The translations under genes and the position numbers were made by a program. The notes under the pieces were generated by a model that saw only the letters and a list, made by a program, of their open reading frames with translations, was not told the DNA's origin and did not search any database. This document shows positions 13,725-26,230 of a DNA stretch of 64,000 nucleotides, piece by piece. Each line of letters starts with the position of its first letter. Position 1 is the first letter of the stretch. Source of the DNA: Owenia fusiformis (Eukaryota > Annelida > Polychaeta > Sabellida > Oweniidae); contig CAIIXF020000005.1 in assembly GCA_903813345.2 (NCBI GenBank), forward strand, positions 1,796,001 to 1,860,000. Direction: 5' to 3'.

Positions 13725-15772
13725 AAATGTAAATAATTTTTTTTAAATGATAGACAATACTCATAACATCAAAAATAGTTGCAGATACCAGAATTCATAA
13801 AAGACAGGGCATTTAGTCTCAAAATAAATGATGTGGGATAGACAAGATCCAGTCTCGAAGTCGTCCATTTGCAATTCAAGGGTAAAAAGCCTAAAATCGT
13901 TAAAATATTATTTTGAGGATTGATTCTATAGGATGCTTTGGATGTCTTTGTTTTTCTAGTGTTTCATATATAACATTTCTCTTTTAAGTTATCAGTTTGA
14001 CGTTTATTGTCAGAGGTCAAGAGATGCCGTTTGAGTATTTTGGAAAGAGATATCAGGAGCTCTCCCACCGACTATGTAGTAAGAATGTTAACGCTTTCCT
14101 GTTTTTCATATTTTCTGTATATTATAAATACCCTCAAGTTGTGTAACTGTATCATAGTTACCTAATTAAACCAATTTTCAGTTGCTACCATTTTGTCAGA
14201 CCATCTATCATGATGTAAGGGCACAGTCACTTCATACCTCATAACAGAGCGTGAATTCTCAAAGATTACATTAGCTTGTTCAACAAGGGGATTAAACAGT
14301 CAGAATGGCGTTTGGTATGATAGTTATTCTAGTATTGTTATGTAGGGTTTACATTGGTTGAATACCATTGGGTCAGAGATGCCACAAAATGTAATTCATA
14401 TATACCAGTTAGGGAGAAAGAATGTATAACGTTATTCCAGAACTAAATCAGCATGCATATCCCGTAATTCAATAACAATTGACTTGTTCAAATTCCCAAA
14501 AGTCATTCTTTCTCATTTGAAGTTGACTCAGTTTACGCTTGTTGATTTTTCGTTGAAGCCAATTTAGAATATACTTTTTATTTGAAACTTCACACACATT
14601 TCATTTCTCGTGCAAAAGTAATAAACAGATATATAATTCCAGCTGTTCACTTTCAATTTAAGTATTTTGTTTTGTGTCTATATTAAGATGGATGGCCTCA
14701 CATCCGACTGAAACTACATTCTGCAATCACTGAAATGTGTAGATAAGTCCCACCTTCTCCGCCAGGGTTTATTCCAATCATCGTAATGTGCGAATACGTC
14801 CACCTCTGCGTGGCTGTATTGATAATTAAATTCATTAATGGGTGCCAGCTTGTAAAACACCTCACTTACCTCACTTACCTCACGTTTAAATTGTTCAGCT
14901 TTTATACTTTCGTTGTGCAATGTTTTGTTTTGACTATCTCTAGAATATCTTTATTTTCCTGCTTCTTGGTTTGTTTCTATTCTTTCAGATTAAAGTTATT
15001 AAGACCAACATAGGTCATTGTTGTCCAATGTAAATATATCTGGTAACTTGATATTAGATACATGTTCATTGATTTATGACTTTAATGGAATGTCTGGATT
15101 TATATCTCTAGATTGTCATATACGTTTATTGTTAATTAATTTTTGTATACTACGCTTTGTTTAGTTATTTTTAATAAAGCATGTAATGTGATTTCTGAAA
15201 GAATAAGCGAAACGCTTAAACAATCTCTATGCATGTATGTAAGTAATATGACATGTGTGTCATGAATGTTTTAACCTGCATATTTAAAGTCTAATAATTC
15301 CCTTTTAGGCAACGTCTACTGGTTACTAATTGCACACTGGGCAACCATTGCCTATTTGTCATCACCATTATGAAAACCAGAGGGAAATGCAGAGACAGCA
15401 AACAAATTATTGTGAAACATTCTTACAATGAATTTACATCAAAAATGAGTTTAACACTGGAATGTACTTTAATCTATTACTTTCAAATTTCACATCTTTG
15501 CTTACTAGATAAATTGAAGACGTGGTAATTTAGCAACTATTTATTCATTTAAGCTACCTTTAATTTATGGTTGGATGTTGATTAACCAACTATTTCCTCA
15601 TTTACTGTTTCCTCGTGAACATTTATCGGAATTCCATTTTAAACTAAGTGCATGTTTAACACAGTTGGCTCTCTCGTTTAGCCATTACTCATATAAAGAT
15701 GTGACGTGGGCTGAGTCCCATTTTGGTATTCATATTCTCTGTTACATTATTGTGGTAAACTTCACCTGAATA

Positions 15773-16235
15773 TGTCACCACCAGAAGTGGTGACAAATTG
15801 TTATAGTTTTTCAACAACTTTTTTGTGGACGGTGTTCTGTGTTCTGTGGTTGGTAGTCGGCGTCTGTAAAAATTCTTACAGTTTCCAATAACTTAACAAG
15901 TTATGTTTACACTGACTTCAAATTTTTACTGTTAATATATAATAAACATGGTATTGTTCCAATACATTTTCAATATCTGTTTTCATGGCAACAAATAAAT
16001 GGACATTGAACATCAAAAAGGAATTTGTCAACTTGCTTCAAATTTACAAATTATCTCAGAAGTTCAAATCTTAATTTAAATTTGAGATTTGACATTTGAT
16101 TGACCTTCAATGACCTTAAAAAGGTCAAAAAGTTTATTTTTCAAATTTGAATTTTGGAGCTAAATTTATATCAGCTGACTACCTTCTTTGTTAACCATTA
16201 GCAAGTGACATTTTGCTATGTTAATCCCATGTTAA
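15773..16235. repeat. dispersed repeat, long copy (TGTCACCACC palindrome)
   Basis: It opens with the hairpin TGTCACCACCAGAAGTGGTG and closes around 'gtgacattttgctatgttaat', matching the ends of the short copy at 5415-5520. The interior is AT-rich and has no open frame. Boundaries are approximate. Confidence 0.5.
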
Positions 16236-16448
16236 TTATTTGTGGAATAATTCACACTTTACTAGATTCACAAATATGTAAGCACAAATCCCAAAAAGCA
16301 GACAAAAAATACATTAAAAGTTTCAAAAACTTGATATTGTGTAGATTGTAATAGTTTCATTACAATTTTACCCTCATTTGCTTAACTGGCCCAGGTCAGT
16401 GTGGCCCTCATAATTGCTCACAAAGCCGTCAAACGTTGAAGTTACTCC

Positions 16449-18079
16449 AGAAGCTAAATGGTGGCTCCCAGAAGCTGAATGGTGGCCTCCGGTAGCCACA
16501 GAAGCTATACAGGAGCTCCCAGTGGCCCCAAGAAGCTATTAGGTGGCCCCCAGAAGCTATACAGGGACACCTAGTAACCCCCAGAAGCTATATGGTAGCC
16601 CCCAGAAGCTATACAGGGGCTCCAAATGGCCCCTAGAAGCTATATGGTGACCCTCAGAAGATATATAGGGGCCCCCAGAAGCTATATAGGGGCTCCAAAT
16701 GGTCCCTAGAAGCTATATAGTGGCCCCCAGAAGCTATACAGGGGCCCCCAAAAACTATACAGGGCACACAGTGGCCCCTAGAAGCTGTTCGATGGCCCCG
16801 TAAAGCTATATGATGGCCCCCAGAAGCATATACAGGGGCCCCTAGTAGCCCCCAGAAGCTATATGGTGGCCCCCAGTTGCTCCAAATAGCTTTACGGTGG
16901 CCCCAAAAGCTATACAGGGGCTCCTAGTGGCCCCAAGAAGCTATATGGTAGGTCCAAGAAGCTATATGATGGCACCCAGAAGCTATACGGTGGCCCCCAG
17001 AAGCTATAGGATGGCATCCAGTGTCCCCCAGAAGCTATATGGTGGCCCCCAGTGGCTCCAAGAAGCTTCACAGTGGCCCCCAAAAGCTATACAGGGGCTC
17101 ATAGTGGCCCCAAGAAGCTATATGGTAGGCCCCAGAAGCTATATGATGGCACCCAAAAGCTATACGGTGGCATCCAGTGTCCCCCAGAAGCTATATGGTG
17201 GCCCCCAGTGGCTCGAAGAAGCTTCACAGTAGCCCCAAAAGGCTATCTGGTTGGCCCAAGAAGTGAGATGATGGCACCCAGAAGCTATACGGTGGCCCCC
17301 AATAGCCGCCAGAAGCTATAGGATGGCATCCAGTGGCCCCCAGAGGCTATATTGTAGCCTCCAGAAGCTGTATGGTGGCCCCGATGGCCCAAAGAAACTA
17401 TACAGGGGCCCCCAGAAGCTATACGGTGACCCCCAGAAGCTATATGTTGGCCCCCACAATAACTATATGGTGGCCCCCCAGTGTCCCAAAGAAGCTATAC
17501 AGGAGCCACTAAAAGCTATACAGGGGCCTCTAGTGGCCCCAAGAAGCTAAATGGTAGGCCCCAGAAGCTATATGATGGCACCCAGAAGCTATATGATGGC
17601 CTCCAGTAGCCGCCAGAAACTATAGGATGGCATCCAGTGGCCCCCAGAAGCTATATGGTAGCCCCCAGAAGCTGCACGGTGGCCCCCAGAAGCTATACGG
17701 TGGCTCCAAAAAGCTATATGGTAGGCCCCAGAAGCTATATGATGGCACCCAGAAGCTATATGATGGCCTCCAGTAGCCGCCAGAAGCTATAGGATGGCAT
17801 CCAGTGGCCCCCAGGCCAGAAGCTATATGGTAGCCTCCAGAAGCTGCACGGTGGCCCCCAGAAGCTATACGGTGGCTCCCATGCGCTATATATTGCCCCC
17901 TAAAAGCTATATGTTGGCCCCAAAAACTATATGGTGGCCCCCCAGTGTCCCAAAGAAGCTATACATTATCCCAAGAGGCCAAAAAAGCTATATGGTGGCC
18001 TCAGAAGCTATACAGGTGCCCCCAGTTGCCCCCAGAAACCATACGAGGCGAGGACCCCCAGTGGCCCCCCAGAAGTAAG
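16449..18079. repeat. 1.6-kb minisatellite of about 21-bp units
   Basis: Dozens of degenerate units of the form AGAAGCTATAYGGTGGCCCC plus C run almost without interruption. Because 21 bp is seven codons, several frames stay open and translate as degenerate heptapeptides such as KLYGGPQ, but nothing (start context, splice sites, homology) supports a protein. The array is strikingly GC-richer than its surroundings. A detached remnant lies at 18209-18258. Confidence 0.9.
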
Positions 18080-18208
18080 CCCAACGTTTCACTGACAAAA
18101 ATTCATGATGTTGTCAATCTGAAATGTTTCATAACCATTAAATTTCACTTTTAGAGAAAATATCCAATTGAATTCAATGTTAAATCAAATATTCACAGTG
18201 CCTTTAAA

Positions 18209-18258
18209 AGCTATACGTTGGTCCCCAGTGGCCCCAAGAAGCTATACAGGGTCCCCCA
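18209..18258. repeat. detached remnant of the 21-bp minisatellite
   Basis: Three degenerate units (aaagctatacgttggtcccc, agtggccccaagaagctata and a partial) lie about 130 bp beyond the main array, separated by unique AT-rich sequence. Confidence 0.75.
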
Positions 18259-18400
18259 GTATCTGATTGCTCAGATGAGGAAAGCCATTGCTTATGAAAT
18301 TTAGACATTAAGCCAAAATCTAGACTATGCCAACCTCTCTATTAAATGATTACATTAGATTTCATTATGATGCATGTTCTAAATGCCAAAATCTATACTA

Positions 18401-18990
18401 CAGGGTGTCAGATAAGTCCCGCCCCCCCCCCCTCTACAGCCAAAACCAAGATATTTGGTACCAAGTGTGATATATCATTGGAAAGGTCTTCCAAAGTTAC
18501 ATTGATTGGCATATATCTGACACATGTCAATCAATCTCACAAATTTTTACATTGTATCAATTGAGGTGACCATATGCCTAGAAACCTGGCAATTTGGCAT
18601 ATTTGGCAGGATTTTAAGAATCAGGTATAAGGAAGGTCAAAGGGACCAAAAGATGACTAAATATGTTTATGGTGACGAATTTAACCAATTTAAGGATAGG
18701 ATTAGATGTGTAGAAAATAGAGGTGCAAGGAAAGTGGTGAAAGCCTTTTTGTAACAAGTGGAATGCGAAAAAGATTAACTTTTTGACGTATTTCTGAGGT
18801 CATATCCTTGTCATTTTGACGCAAAAAAGCTACTCAAAGGAGGGCACGTTAACTATGAAAGACATCATAAAAATATAGGTAAATTTCATCCAAAATACTT
18901 GAGAGTTGGTGAGTTAACATAACTTTGGATTATCTTTCCAATGGTATATCACACTATGTACCGTCTGTTAAGGACTTATTTGACACCCTG
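18401..18990. mobile_element. 590-bp Tc1/mariner-type MITE
   Basis: The left end CAGGGTGTCAGATAAGTCC and the right end GGACTTATTTGACACCCTG are inverse complements with one mismatch, and both are flanked by TA (18399-18400 and 18991-18992), the hallmark insertion site of the IS630-Tc1-mariner group. A C homopolymer follows the left terminus. Short open frames inside do not resemble a transposase, so the element is non-autonomous. Confidence 0.85.
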
Positions 18991-20602
18991 TATATGCCAA
19001 CCTCACCACTGTATGGATTCATTAGATTTCATTTGATATACATGTACAAGTATATACCAAATATAAAATATGCAGTGTTCTATATACTATTGTAATACTA
19101 TATACTAGTTTAAGAATCAAGAATATGAAAAAATGTTGAAAATCAGCAAAATAATGCATCTCTACGGTAACAAATAGTGTTCTGTTACTGTTGCTATAGC
19201 AACGGATTAAGATTTTTTCTTGATTTTTGTCACACATGTCAAGCATCATACTAAAACGAATTCTTGAAAATTTCAACTTAATATATATATTATCATCTGA
19301 GATATGAGGGTGTCTTATAGTACCCCCTGTATATTTTATCAGGGGGGGGGTATAAGAAATGCTCTGTAGAGAGTTGCCCAAGGGTGCCGCTCCGGCATCC
19401 GGTGGTTTTGAGGTCCTAATTCTATAATCATGTTGATAAGTTAAAAAAACATTGTAATCCGAAGAAAACGATTGAATGTCAAAATACCCTATATTTCTGC
19501 CAGACTAATTAGTTGATATATTTATTATATATTCAGCGAGACAACAGCAACGCCAAAGCGTAGCAAATCCCATCGAACAGCCATGGCTAGCATATTCAAA
19601 TGAATTATCAGCATGATTATAAGAACATTCACATTTTCAGTGCGATCATTTTGGTGCAAATATCATTAAAATTGAATAAAAAACAAGCAAAATATGTTCA
19701 AAAAGGTGTTAATTAACTCTAATTTTAGGGTTGCTATGGAAACAGGCATTCAACAATTTTTGGCTCAAAATTTTGCAACTTAGGTAAAAGTGATTTTGGA
19801 AAGATTCCATCATAAGGTTTATTTTAACTATTTTAACATATTATTCATAACATACATATTAAATAATGCAAATAGTTGGTTTATCAGCCTCCTTTTCCAT
19901 TGCAAACAGAACACATTTTTAATATGATATGGAACTCATTGTTAACATGCACATCTTGCTTTCCAAAGATACACTGTACCAAAACATTTCTGACATTGGC
20001 ATGGAACAGAAAGGTCAAATTAGACCATAAGTTCTCGATCTGATGTTCATTTCAGACTGTTGCTAGGTAGTTGCTATGGTAAAATATGACATCACAATAT
20101 TTTTAAAGAGTATATAATTAGTACCTAGTCTTGTGGTTAGGTTTTTATTATTCTTAGTCAAATATCCTAGAAAAATACTGTTGAACATGAACATACCTTA
20201 AAACCTCAAAAGAGTAAAATGGCATTTATGATAAAATGGTAACCATAGCAACAGACGCATCTAATTTAAAAGGTATACCACAATTTTATATTAGGACAAG
20301 CAGAACTTGAAAGCCTGGATTCTCAGCTTTAATTTGGTACCAAACATGATGCGTTGTGGTGAGTGTACAATAAAAGTTATTTTTACCCCCAGTTCCCTCT
20401 AGCCTATATTGTTTTTCATGAACCGGTCTTTTTTCTCATACATTGTTTAGAATAACTTATACATTATACCCGATTGGTTTAATTGGGCTTAGGGCAGAGT
20501 TCTTTTCTGCTTATTATCACCTTTAAGCTTGGTTGATTCTTGGCTCATCCTGATATTTGATAAGTCTCCGATACCATAGACTGACTTTACGTTAATTTAA
20601 AG
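18991..20602. other. non-genic stretch
   Basis: No supported gene. It contains a G homopolymer near 19341 and, at 19541-19580, a sequence (GCAACGCCAAAGCGTAGC followed by AAATCCCATCGAACAG) that matches the left end of the element at 56913. Confidence 0.5.
19541..19580. repeat. solo copy of the 'CAACGCCAAAGCGTAGC' terminal module
   Basis: This 40-bp segment is nearly identical to 56913-56952, the left boundary of the satellite-cored element inside a helicase intron. Here it is not followed by the satellite, so it is a fragment or a deleted relative of that family. Confidence 0.65.
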
Positions 20603-20935
20603 TTATTTTCCACTGTGTTGAGCACCTAAGCACCATGTACAAGAACAACCAGTTCTGTCTGCATAAAATCTATTGCCCATCTCATAAATGTCATCCATAT
20701 AATGTACAAATCCCATGCCCATTTCTCTTACAATTTGAATCAATCGTGCAAATTCAATGCGTTCGTCAACCGAAAGTGCTAACTGTACGTCTATTGAAAT
20801 AATCACCATCCACAACCCATTTTGCATTTCAACCGACCCCCTAGAAGGCATTAGAAACCCTGGGTAAAATGGAATTGAGTATTGATCTGGATGGTTATCA
20901 CTGATTTGAACGGACTTAGCCTTCCTATCACACAT
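20603..20935 (-). CDS. hypothetical 110-residue ORF
   Basis: I do not recognise this protein. It begins with ATG, has an in-frame stop a few codons upstream, and runs to a C-terminal segment with two cysteine pairs (CSCTWC). Composition is more protein-like than most frames in this AT-rich region: Met, Asp, Arg, Tyr and Trp are well represented and there is no low complexity. No flanking exons or polyadenylation signal could be tied to it. It may be a single-exon gene, an isolated exon or a decayed retrocopy. Confidence 0.25.
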   Translation of the reverse strand: MCDRKAKSVQISDNHPDQYSIPFYPGFLMPSRGSVEMQNGLWMVIISIDVQLALSVDERIEFARLIQIVREMGMGFVHYMDDIYEMGNRFYADRTGCSCTWCLGAQHSGK

Positions 20936-23900
20936 GTCAACTACTCCTCATCTTGCTTTTTGTATCAATCGACTCTTCAAACATGAAAATAATATGAATC
21001 AATAAAATAACGGATCGCAATTATACAAACATAGTTTACTTTTGGGAAGTCTGTTTGAGTAATATATGGATTAACTTGCTCAATAAATAAAGAAGTGATT
21101 TAACTTTGATGATCATTGATTCCCTCGAAGAAATTCTTCTCCATTGTATTTGCGACAATAGATTGGAACAGAGATTTATTTGAGATATTCCCATCAAGAG
21201 ATCTAGCTGGGTTATCTCACTTGATCTATATGCTTTTTTAATTGAACTAGACTCGTGGTGTATTTTGAGAGGTTACTATCAAGATCGGGCTTCACTCCTA
21301 TAGCAGCTATAGAAAGTTTTGAGACCCTTGGACCAAGGATGCGGAGTTAGGATTGCTGACTGTATTGAATGTATATTACTTAAAGGGTTTATTTTATGTA
21401 TTATAACTTACTTGCGCTTCAGCTAGATGTCTTGCCATTCAGAGCTAGACTTAAATCAAATGTATCGTATGTGTAACATTTTATTTTATAAAACTACAAC
21501 ATTAAAACATGGAATAGACACCCTAAAGGCGTTAAAGGATTTAACAAATATTTCAACATGCGGCTCTATCGTGACTGTATGTGTGAGATGAAATTCGTAC
21601 AGGTATTCAGGAAATATACCAGTGTTTATTGTTTATACATGATCCATTTCCCCAGACCCACTTAAACTGTATCTGCCAGTATAATGTTACCATAGCAACT
21701 ACTTCCAAACTTCACCATCTTTTCTCGTAAATCTTTTCTGTGTATACGTGGAGGCTGTATTACGAAAGTAGATTTCCAGATGTACCATTATAACTAAAAA
21801 TGTCCGGCTATTATAGATTATTGAAACTTCAAACTTTGTTAAATATCTAAGCACAAGTGCCAAAGGGAGAGGACCAAGAAACCTAGCAAGAAAAGTAAAC
21901 TTTAAGTGTAAACCAGTCAAGAAAGAACACAAAAACACGCAATAAAACTAAACTGGCTAGATTTTAATAGATTTTGTTTCTGGAAGACCATTTATGTATT
22001 GATGACACTTAGGTAGTATATCAATATAGATTACAAAGTGGACATTTGGACACTTCGATTATTACTAAATCATCACTAAAGACCATACTATGTAATTGCT
22101 ACGGGGATTAATAATCATTAGCTTCTAACTACTTTATCCTCTAAGAAGCAAGATGAATTCATTTTTTGAACATTAGTCCGCCATTAAATTTATATACGAC
22201 CACATGGGGTATTTCATGAAAAATTACCTCGCGAATAAATTTTTCTTTATTAGTCTATGAAGACCATCAAAGCCTAAAATGCAAATCCAGTTCCAGGGAA
22301 ATATGAGTTTTCTTTGTGGGATCATTATGGTTATGACCCAAGATATTTGGAAATTTTCTAAAAATTGGTAGTCTTATTGACAAGGGGATATAAGCAATTT
22401 TGATTTATCATCATTACTGATCAAAAAGACTCATTTGCAATTATTCTATTATTTGCAATTACACTATTTGCAATAATGAAATTGATGAGTACCGATGATT
22501 TAAAAGGTTCGGGTTGTTTGTTTTTGCCATTACTTATAATTTATGTTGTGTGACTAGCTGATAAAGGTTCTCCTCTAAAGCATTATTCCCAACCTCCCAT
22601 ACTGCGCACGATTGTGGGTATTTTATCATACTTATGCTTGGTTACCATAACCTTTAAATCATCCATTGTGGGAATACCATACTCTAAATCATTATCAGTC
22701 ATAGACAATAATCCTTCTTGTGGTGCATATTTTAAAGAACCCCAAAATAAATTATTAAATCACATTGGAATTAAATGATAGTATTGTGTAAGAATAAGTT
22801 GAACTAATCCCATTTGACCTCGTTTTGTAACATATCTACATTCTTCGGTAAAGTAAGTACAAATAAAACAGAGTATATATTCTGAATCGAATTCATACTT
22901 TCTCAAAGCACAACACAACAAAAATCTAAACCAGAATCTTATATTGCTCATCGTGAGTTTCCTAGCAAACTATAAAAATGAGAATCACCATGAGACATGG
23001 GGATAAACAACGATTTACTTTAAGAACTCAATCAACAGTGACATGCCAGGAAACTCCTGGAAAAGCCGAGTTGGATGCCCACTAAGCCAAGAACTTGCGT
23101 CTGACAATAATAAATGAGGAAATGATGATCACACCTTATCCCCTTAACTTCTTTTACAAGAGGAGATTTCCAATACCGTCCATATCCGTGGCGTTCAGGT
23201 TTAGATAGAAATGAATTACCCAGCTGTAATGATCTAAAAATTACCGCCCTATTACTTTGTGTTCACTGCGGATTGATTGAATTAAGGCTACCCAAAGCAC
23301 TTCAGCAACATGATTCTGTTATAGAGAAAATGTATGTGACTGCATCAATAACAACAGTGAATAACAATACCATGGTAAAGGTCCCTCGATAATACCTTGT
23401 CGTCCATTTCTCCATTGGGCAAATTTGTGTTTTTACATATTTATAACAACAAATCAATCCGGAATCCTATTGTTTAAACATTACAAGTCTGAAGACAAGG
23501 AAAACACGATGAAAGCAATCCAATTATGGCTCAAGGGAAGTCCAAAGGCATTTCAAAACAAGAATCGGCATTCCTAGTCCATCGATCTTTTTCATAATGA
23601 GAATCCTTATACGACACATAATATTGAAAGTCAAACATTTTTGTCCCTCTAGAATGTTGTAGAATATCCCCAAGAACCCCCGCCCGCCAGCATTATTCAA
23701 TAACATGCCACCGCGCTTGAATGCTAATTTTACTAACTACTCACGATAAATACATTTTCTACAGTACATCATTATTACACCGTATCATTCACTTAATATT
23801 GTTTATATTAAGAGCACATATTTTTATGGTAGCAAATGGCTAAAACCTCAGATACGTGCAAGTCTATTTGTTATATCACATTTCAAAGATTTAAATAGGG

Positions 23901-24486
23901 TTAAGTTGGGGAGTGAAGATATAAGAGACACTGCTCAGAAGCTCATCCCTCCAGAATGTGATGGCTAAATGCAGTTTGTAGCAAGATTACTAGGAATCCA
24001 CTCAGTGTCAAGACTAATCATTTTTATAAAAGAAATGGTACATATATCCCAATAAGAGTGCAAACCTTTCCAATGTGATGTCGCATTCAATTATCAGGGC
24101 AGTAATATCTCATTTTACGTTTTTCTTTGTCATTGCATCGTCAATATGGAAAGTTCGTTGCCACTGATGTTTGAATGTTAAAGAAAGCAACCAAAAACAT
24201 GCATTTACTTGAATTGAAAAAAATCTTACTAAAAATTTGCCGAGAGTGTATTTCCATATACTGTGTGTAAATAAAAGATTTTAATAAGTTAAAATAGATC
24301 CATGAAATTGCAGTACTGACATAAAAAAGTCTGTCTAATAGATGTCACAACCTTATAGATCTAGTATTAAAATCGGATGGATAATTTTGAATTGGCTTGC
24401 ATCTCAACCTGAGACCCAATCTTCTATATTTTGACATTAACATTTGTTTTTGACGATTTCTCATGATGGGCGTTTTGTGTTTTCAG
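20936..24486. other. non-genic stretch upstream of the Cys-rich gene
   Basis: No exon could be assigned. The first exon of the gene at 24487-26230 must lie somewhere upstream, but I found no ATG plus hydrophobic leader ending in a phase-1 donor that I could defend. A second copy of the dispersed motif found at 13691 lies near 21846. Confidence 0.4.
21846..21879. repeat. 34-bp dispersed motif, copy 2
   Basis: Matches the motif at 13691-13724 (TATCTAAGCACAAGTGCC to AGGACCAA) without mismatch. It lies within an antisense open frame that I regard as fortuitous. Confidence 0.5.
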
Positions 24487-26230
24487 GTGTGCTAATACTC
24501 ACAGAGGCAGCATGCCCTAAAAACAATAAAGATACCATGAAGAAGGTCCAACAATGTATGCGTCTCCTCAATAGGCATGGCAATCCTGACATGGGGCTGA
24601 CGGGACTATCGACAATGAGCGGGAAACAATGGGAACAGCGCTGCAGGTAAGCGTCACTAGTCCCTTTAAAATCACAAGTTCCAAATTCATCCGTTCGCAG
24701 GGCTACAGCTCTAGCCCTCACTTGCTCTCTTTCCTCATCTACACGTTTCTGGTCAATGGTTTTTTCCGTACCTTGGATCTTGGAAAGTGTACTGGCATGT
24801 GATTGAAGAATGGCATGTACAGCGTTAACCAAAAATATTTTTCAATCATTCTCTACAACTTTAATGGACAACATTAAATTATAGAAATTATTAGACAGAT
24901 TGGATTTAAAAATCCAATGCGAAACTAAAAATCATTGTTAAATTCTATTTTTCAACTTTGGCGATTTTATACATGTAAGAATAAAGATTCGGATTTTGTA
25001 TTGTGCTTTTCAATCTTGAAACTGTCCTTTAATGTAACTATTTTTTTTATTTTCAGTGACTATGATGCCACAATATCGTGTATAACCAACATAGTTCGAG
25101 ACTGTCCTCCTCGCGTTAGGGAAACTACAGTAGGACTCAAAGCTTTACAAGAGGGAATTGGGCAAATATGTCATGATACAACTATGCTCCGTCGTAAGTA
25201 TGCTATTATCAAAATTGAATTTAGTCCGAGTTATGATTCATGGTTTATAGTGTAAAACATCACAAGGACGTCTAGGTTCCAGGAGGTCATTAACAGAAAA
25301 TCATGAATATACTAATATGTCAGATAAAAATAACATACCTTTATCATACTCTCGTCCTTCTTTAAAGGACTTCATTTATGTATCAAATGCTATAGACCCT
25401 TGCTGCAAGGATGCATATTCTCTTTTAATGCCCCCCCCCCCATCCACCATATTATACTTATTTTGATTCATTAAATATACAATCTTGGTCAAAAGTTTGT
25501 AATAAATCAATTTTCTATTTTCAGGATACAATGAGCATGTTGTTTGTTACAGACGACATGAGAAACAAACAACCCAGTGCCTAAACAAATTCCAAGACGA
25601 TTTAAAATTACAAATAGATGAGTTAAACATGACACCTATTTGTATGTAAGTGCACTTATTATCTAAAAACATTTAAAAATAATCATAGGTGGCGCTTTGT
25701 CAACGTTGCAATTCAATATTTACATCTTAATAAAAAAAATTGTACAAACATTTTTTTAAATTCTATAGTTTAGACCTATAAAAGCAATAATATACACAAT
25801 AAAACAGAAGGTCAAACAGAACAATTATTTTTTGCAGCCCTTTCTTTTAAAAAATGATTTCGTTTGTTTCAGAAGTTTATATGAAAATTGAAATGATGAA
25901 ATGTAGTTAAAATAGATACATTAATGATGATAATTCTCATATTATTGAATATATTTTTTTTATTTCAGATCATTTGACACTTCAATGTTTTGTGTGAGCC
26001 AACATATACAAGAATGTGGTAGTAGTGCGGTGAAATTATTCACAGACTTAGTGAAGAAAATATTGCCAAAGGAAATCTCGGACTCGTGTGAAATTCGTGA
26101 ATACCACAGAGCATACGAGGTTTCATCACATACTTCCACAATCTCCTCACATACCAATCAAAAACTGGCGTTTATTATGTCATGTGTTGCAGTCATCATT
26201 TCTAAACAAATGTTTACACTTTCTCTATAG
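24487..26230 (+). CDS. secreted or GPI-anchored cysteine-rich protein, 3' four exons
   Basis: Four exons are joined by canonical sites: 24487-24646, 25057-25193, 25525-25645 and 25969-26230 (TAG). Polypyrimidine-AG acceptors precede each and GTAAG donors end the first three; intron phases are 2, 1 and 2, and the first exon begins in phase 1, so at least one upstream exon (probably the signal peptide) is missing. The visible 226 residues contain three cysteines in each exon plus one in a hydrophobic C-terminal tail (KLAFIMSCVAVII), which suggests a disulphide-rich ectodomain with a tail resembling a GPI-attachment signal. The spacing recalls small extracellular families of unknown function in invertebrates, but I cannot assign one. 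AATAAA lies at 26415-26420. Confidence 0.75.

Larger units (their letters stand above)
10358..16448. other. non-genic stretch with dispersed repeats
   Basis: No gene is supported in these 6 kb. Visible structure includes a short direct repeat 'aaagttccaaagttcta' near 12570-12605, a 35-bp sequence at 13691-13724 that recurs near 21842, and a palindrome-headed dispersed repeat at 15773-16235. Confidence 0.5.

Noticed and set aside
14714-14920. Minus-strand 68-codon frame with mixed composition
   Set aside because: No family, no splice partners and no polyadenylation signal; not distinguishable from chance.
16897-18154. Several overlapping plus-strand open frames of 69-111 codons
   Set aside because: They are translations of the 21-bp minisatellite in different frames, with heptapeptide repetition and no independent support.
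24461-24832. Minus-strand frame of 123 codons overlapping the first visible exon of the Cys-rich gene
   Set aside because: The plus-strand exon is part of a consistent splice chain with a cysteine pattern; the antisense frame has no partner.
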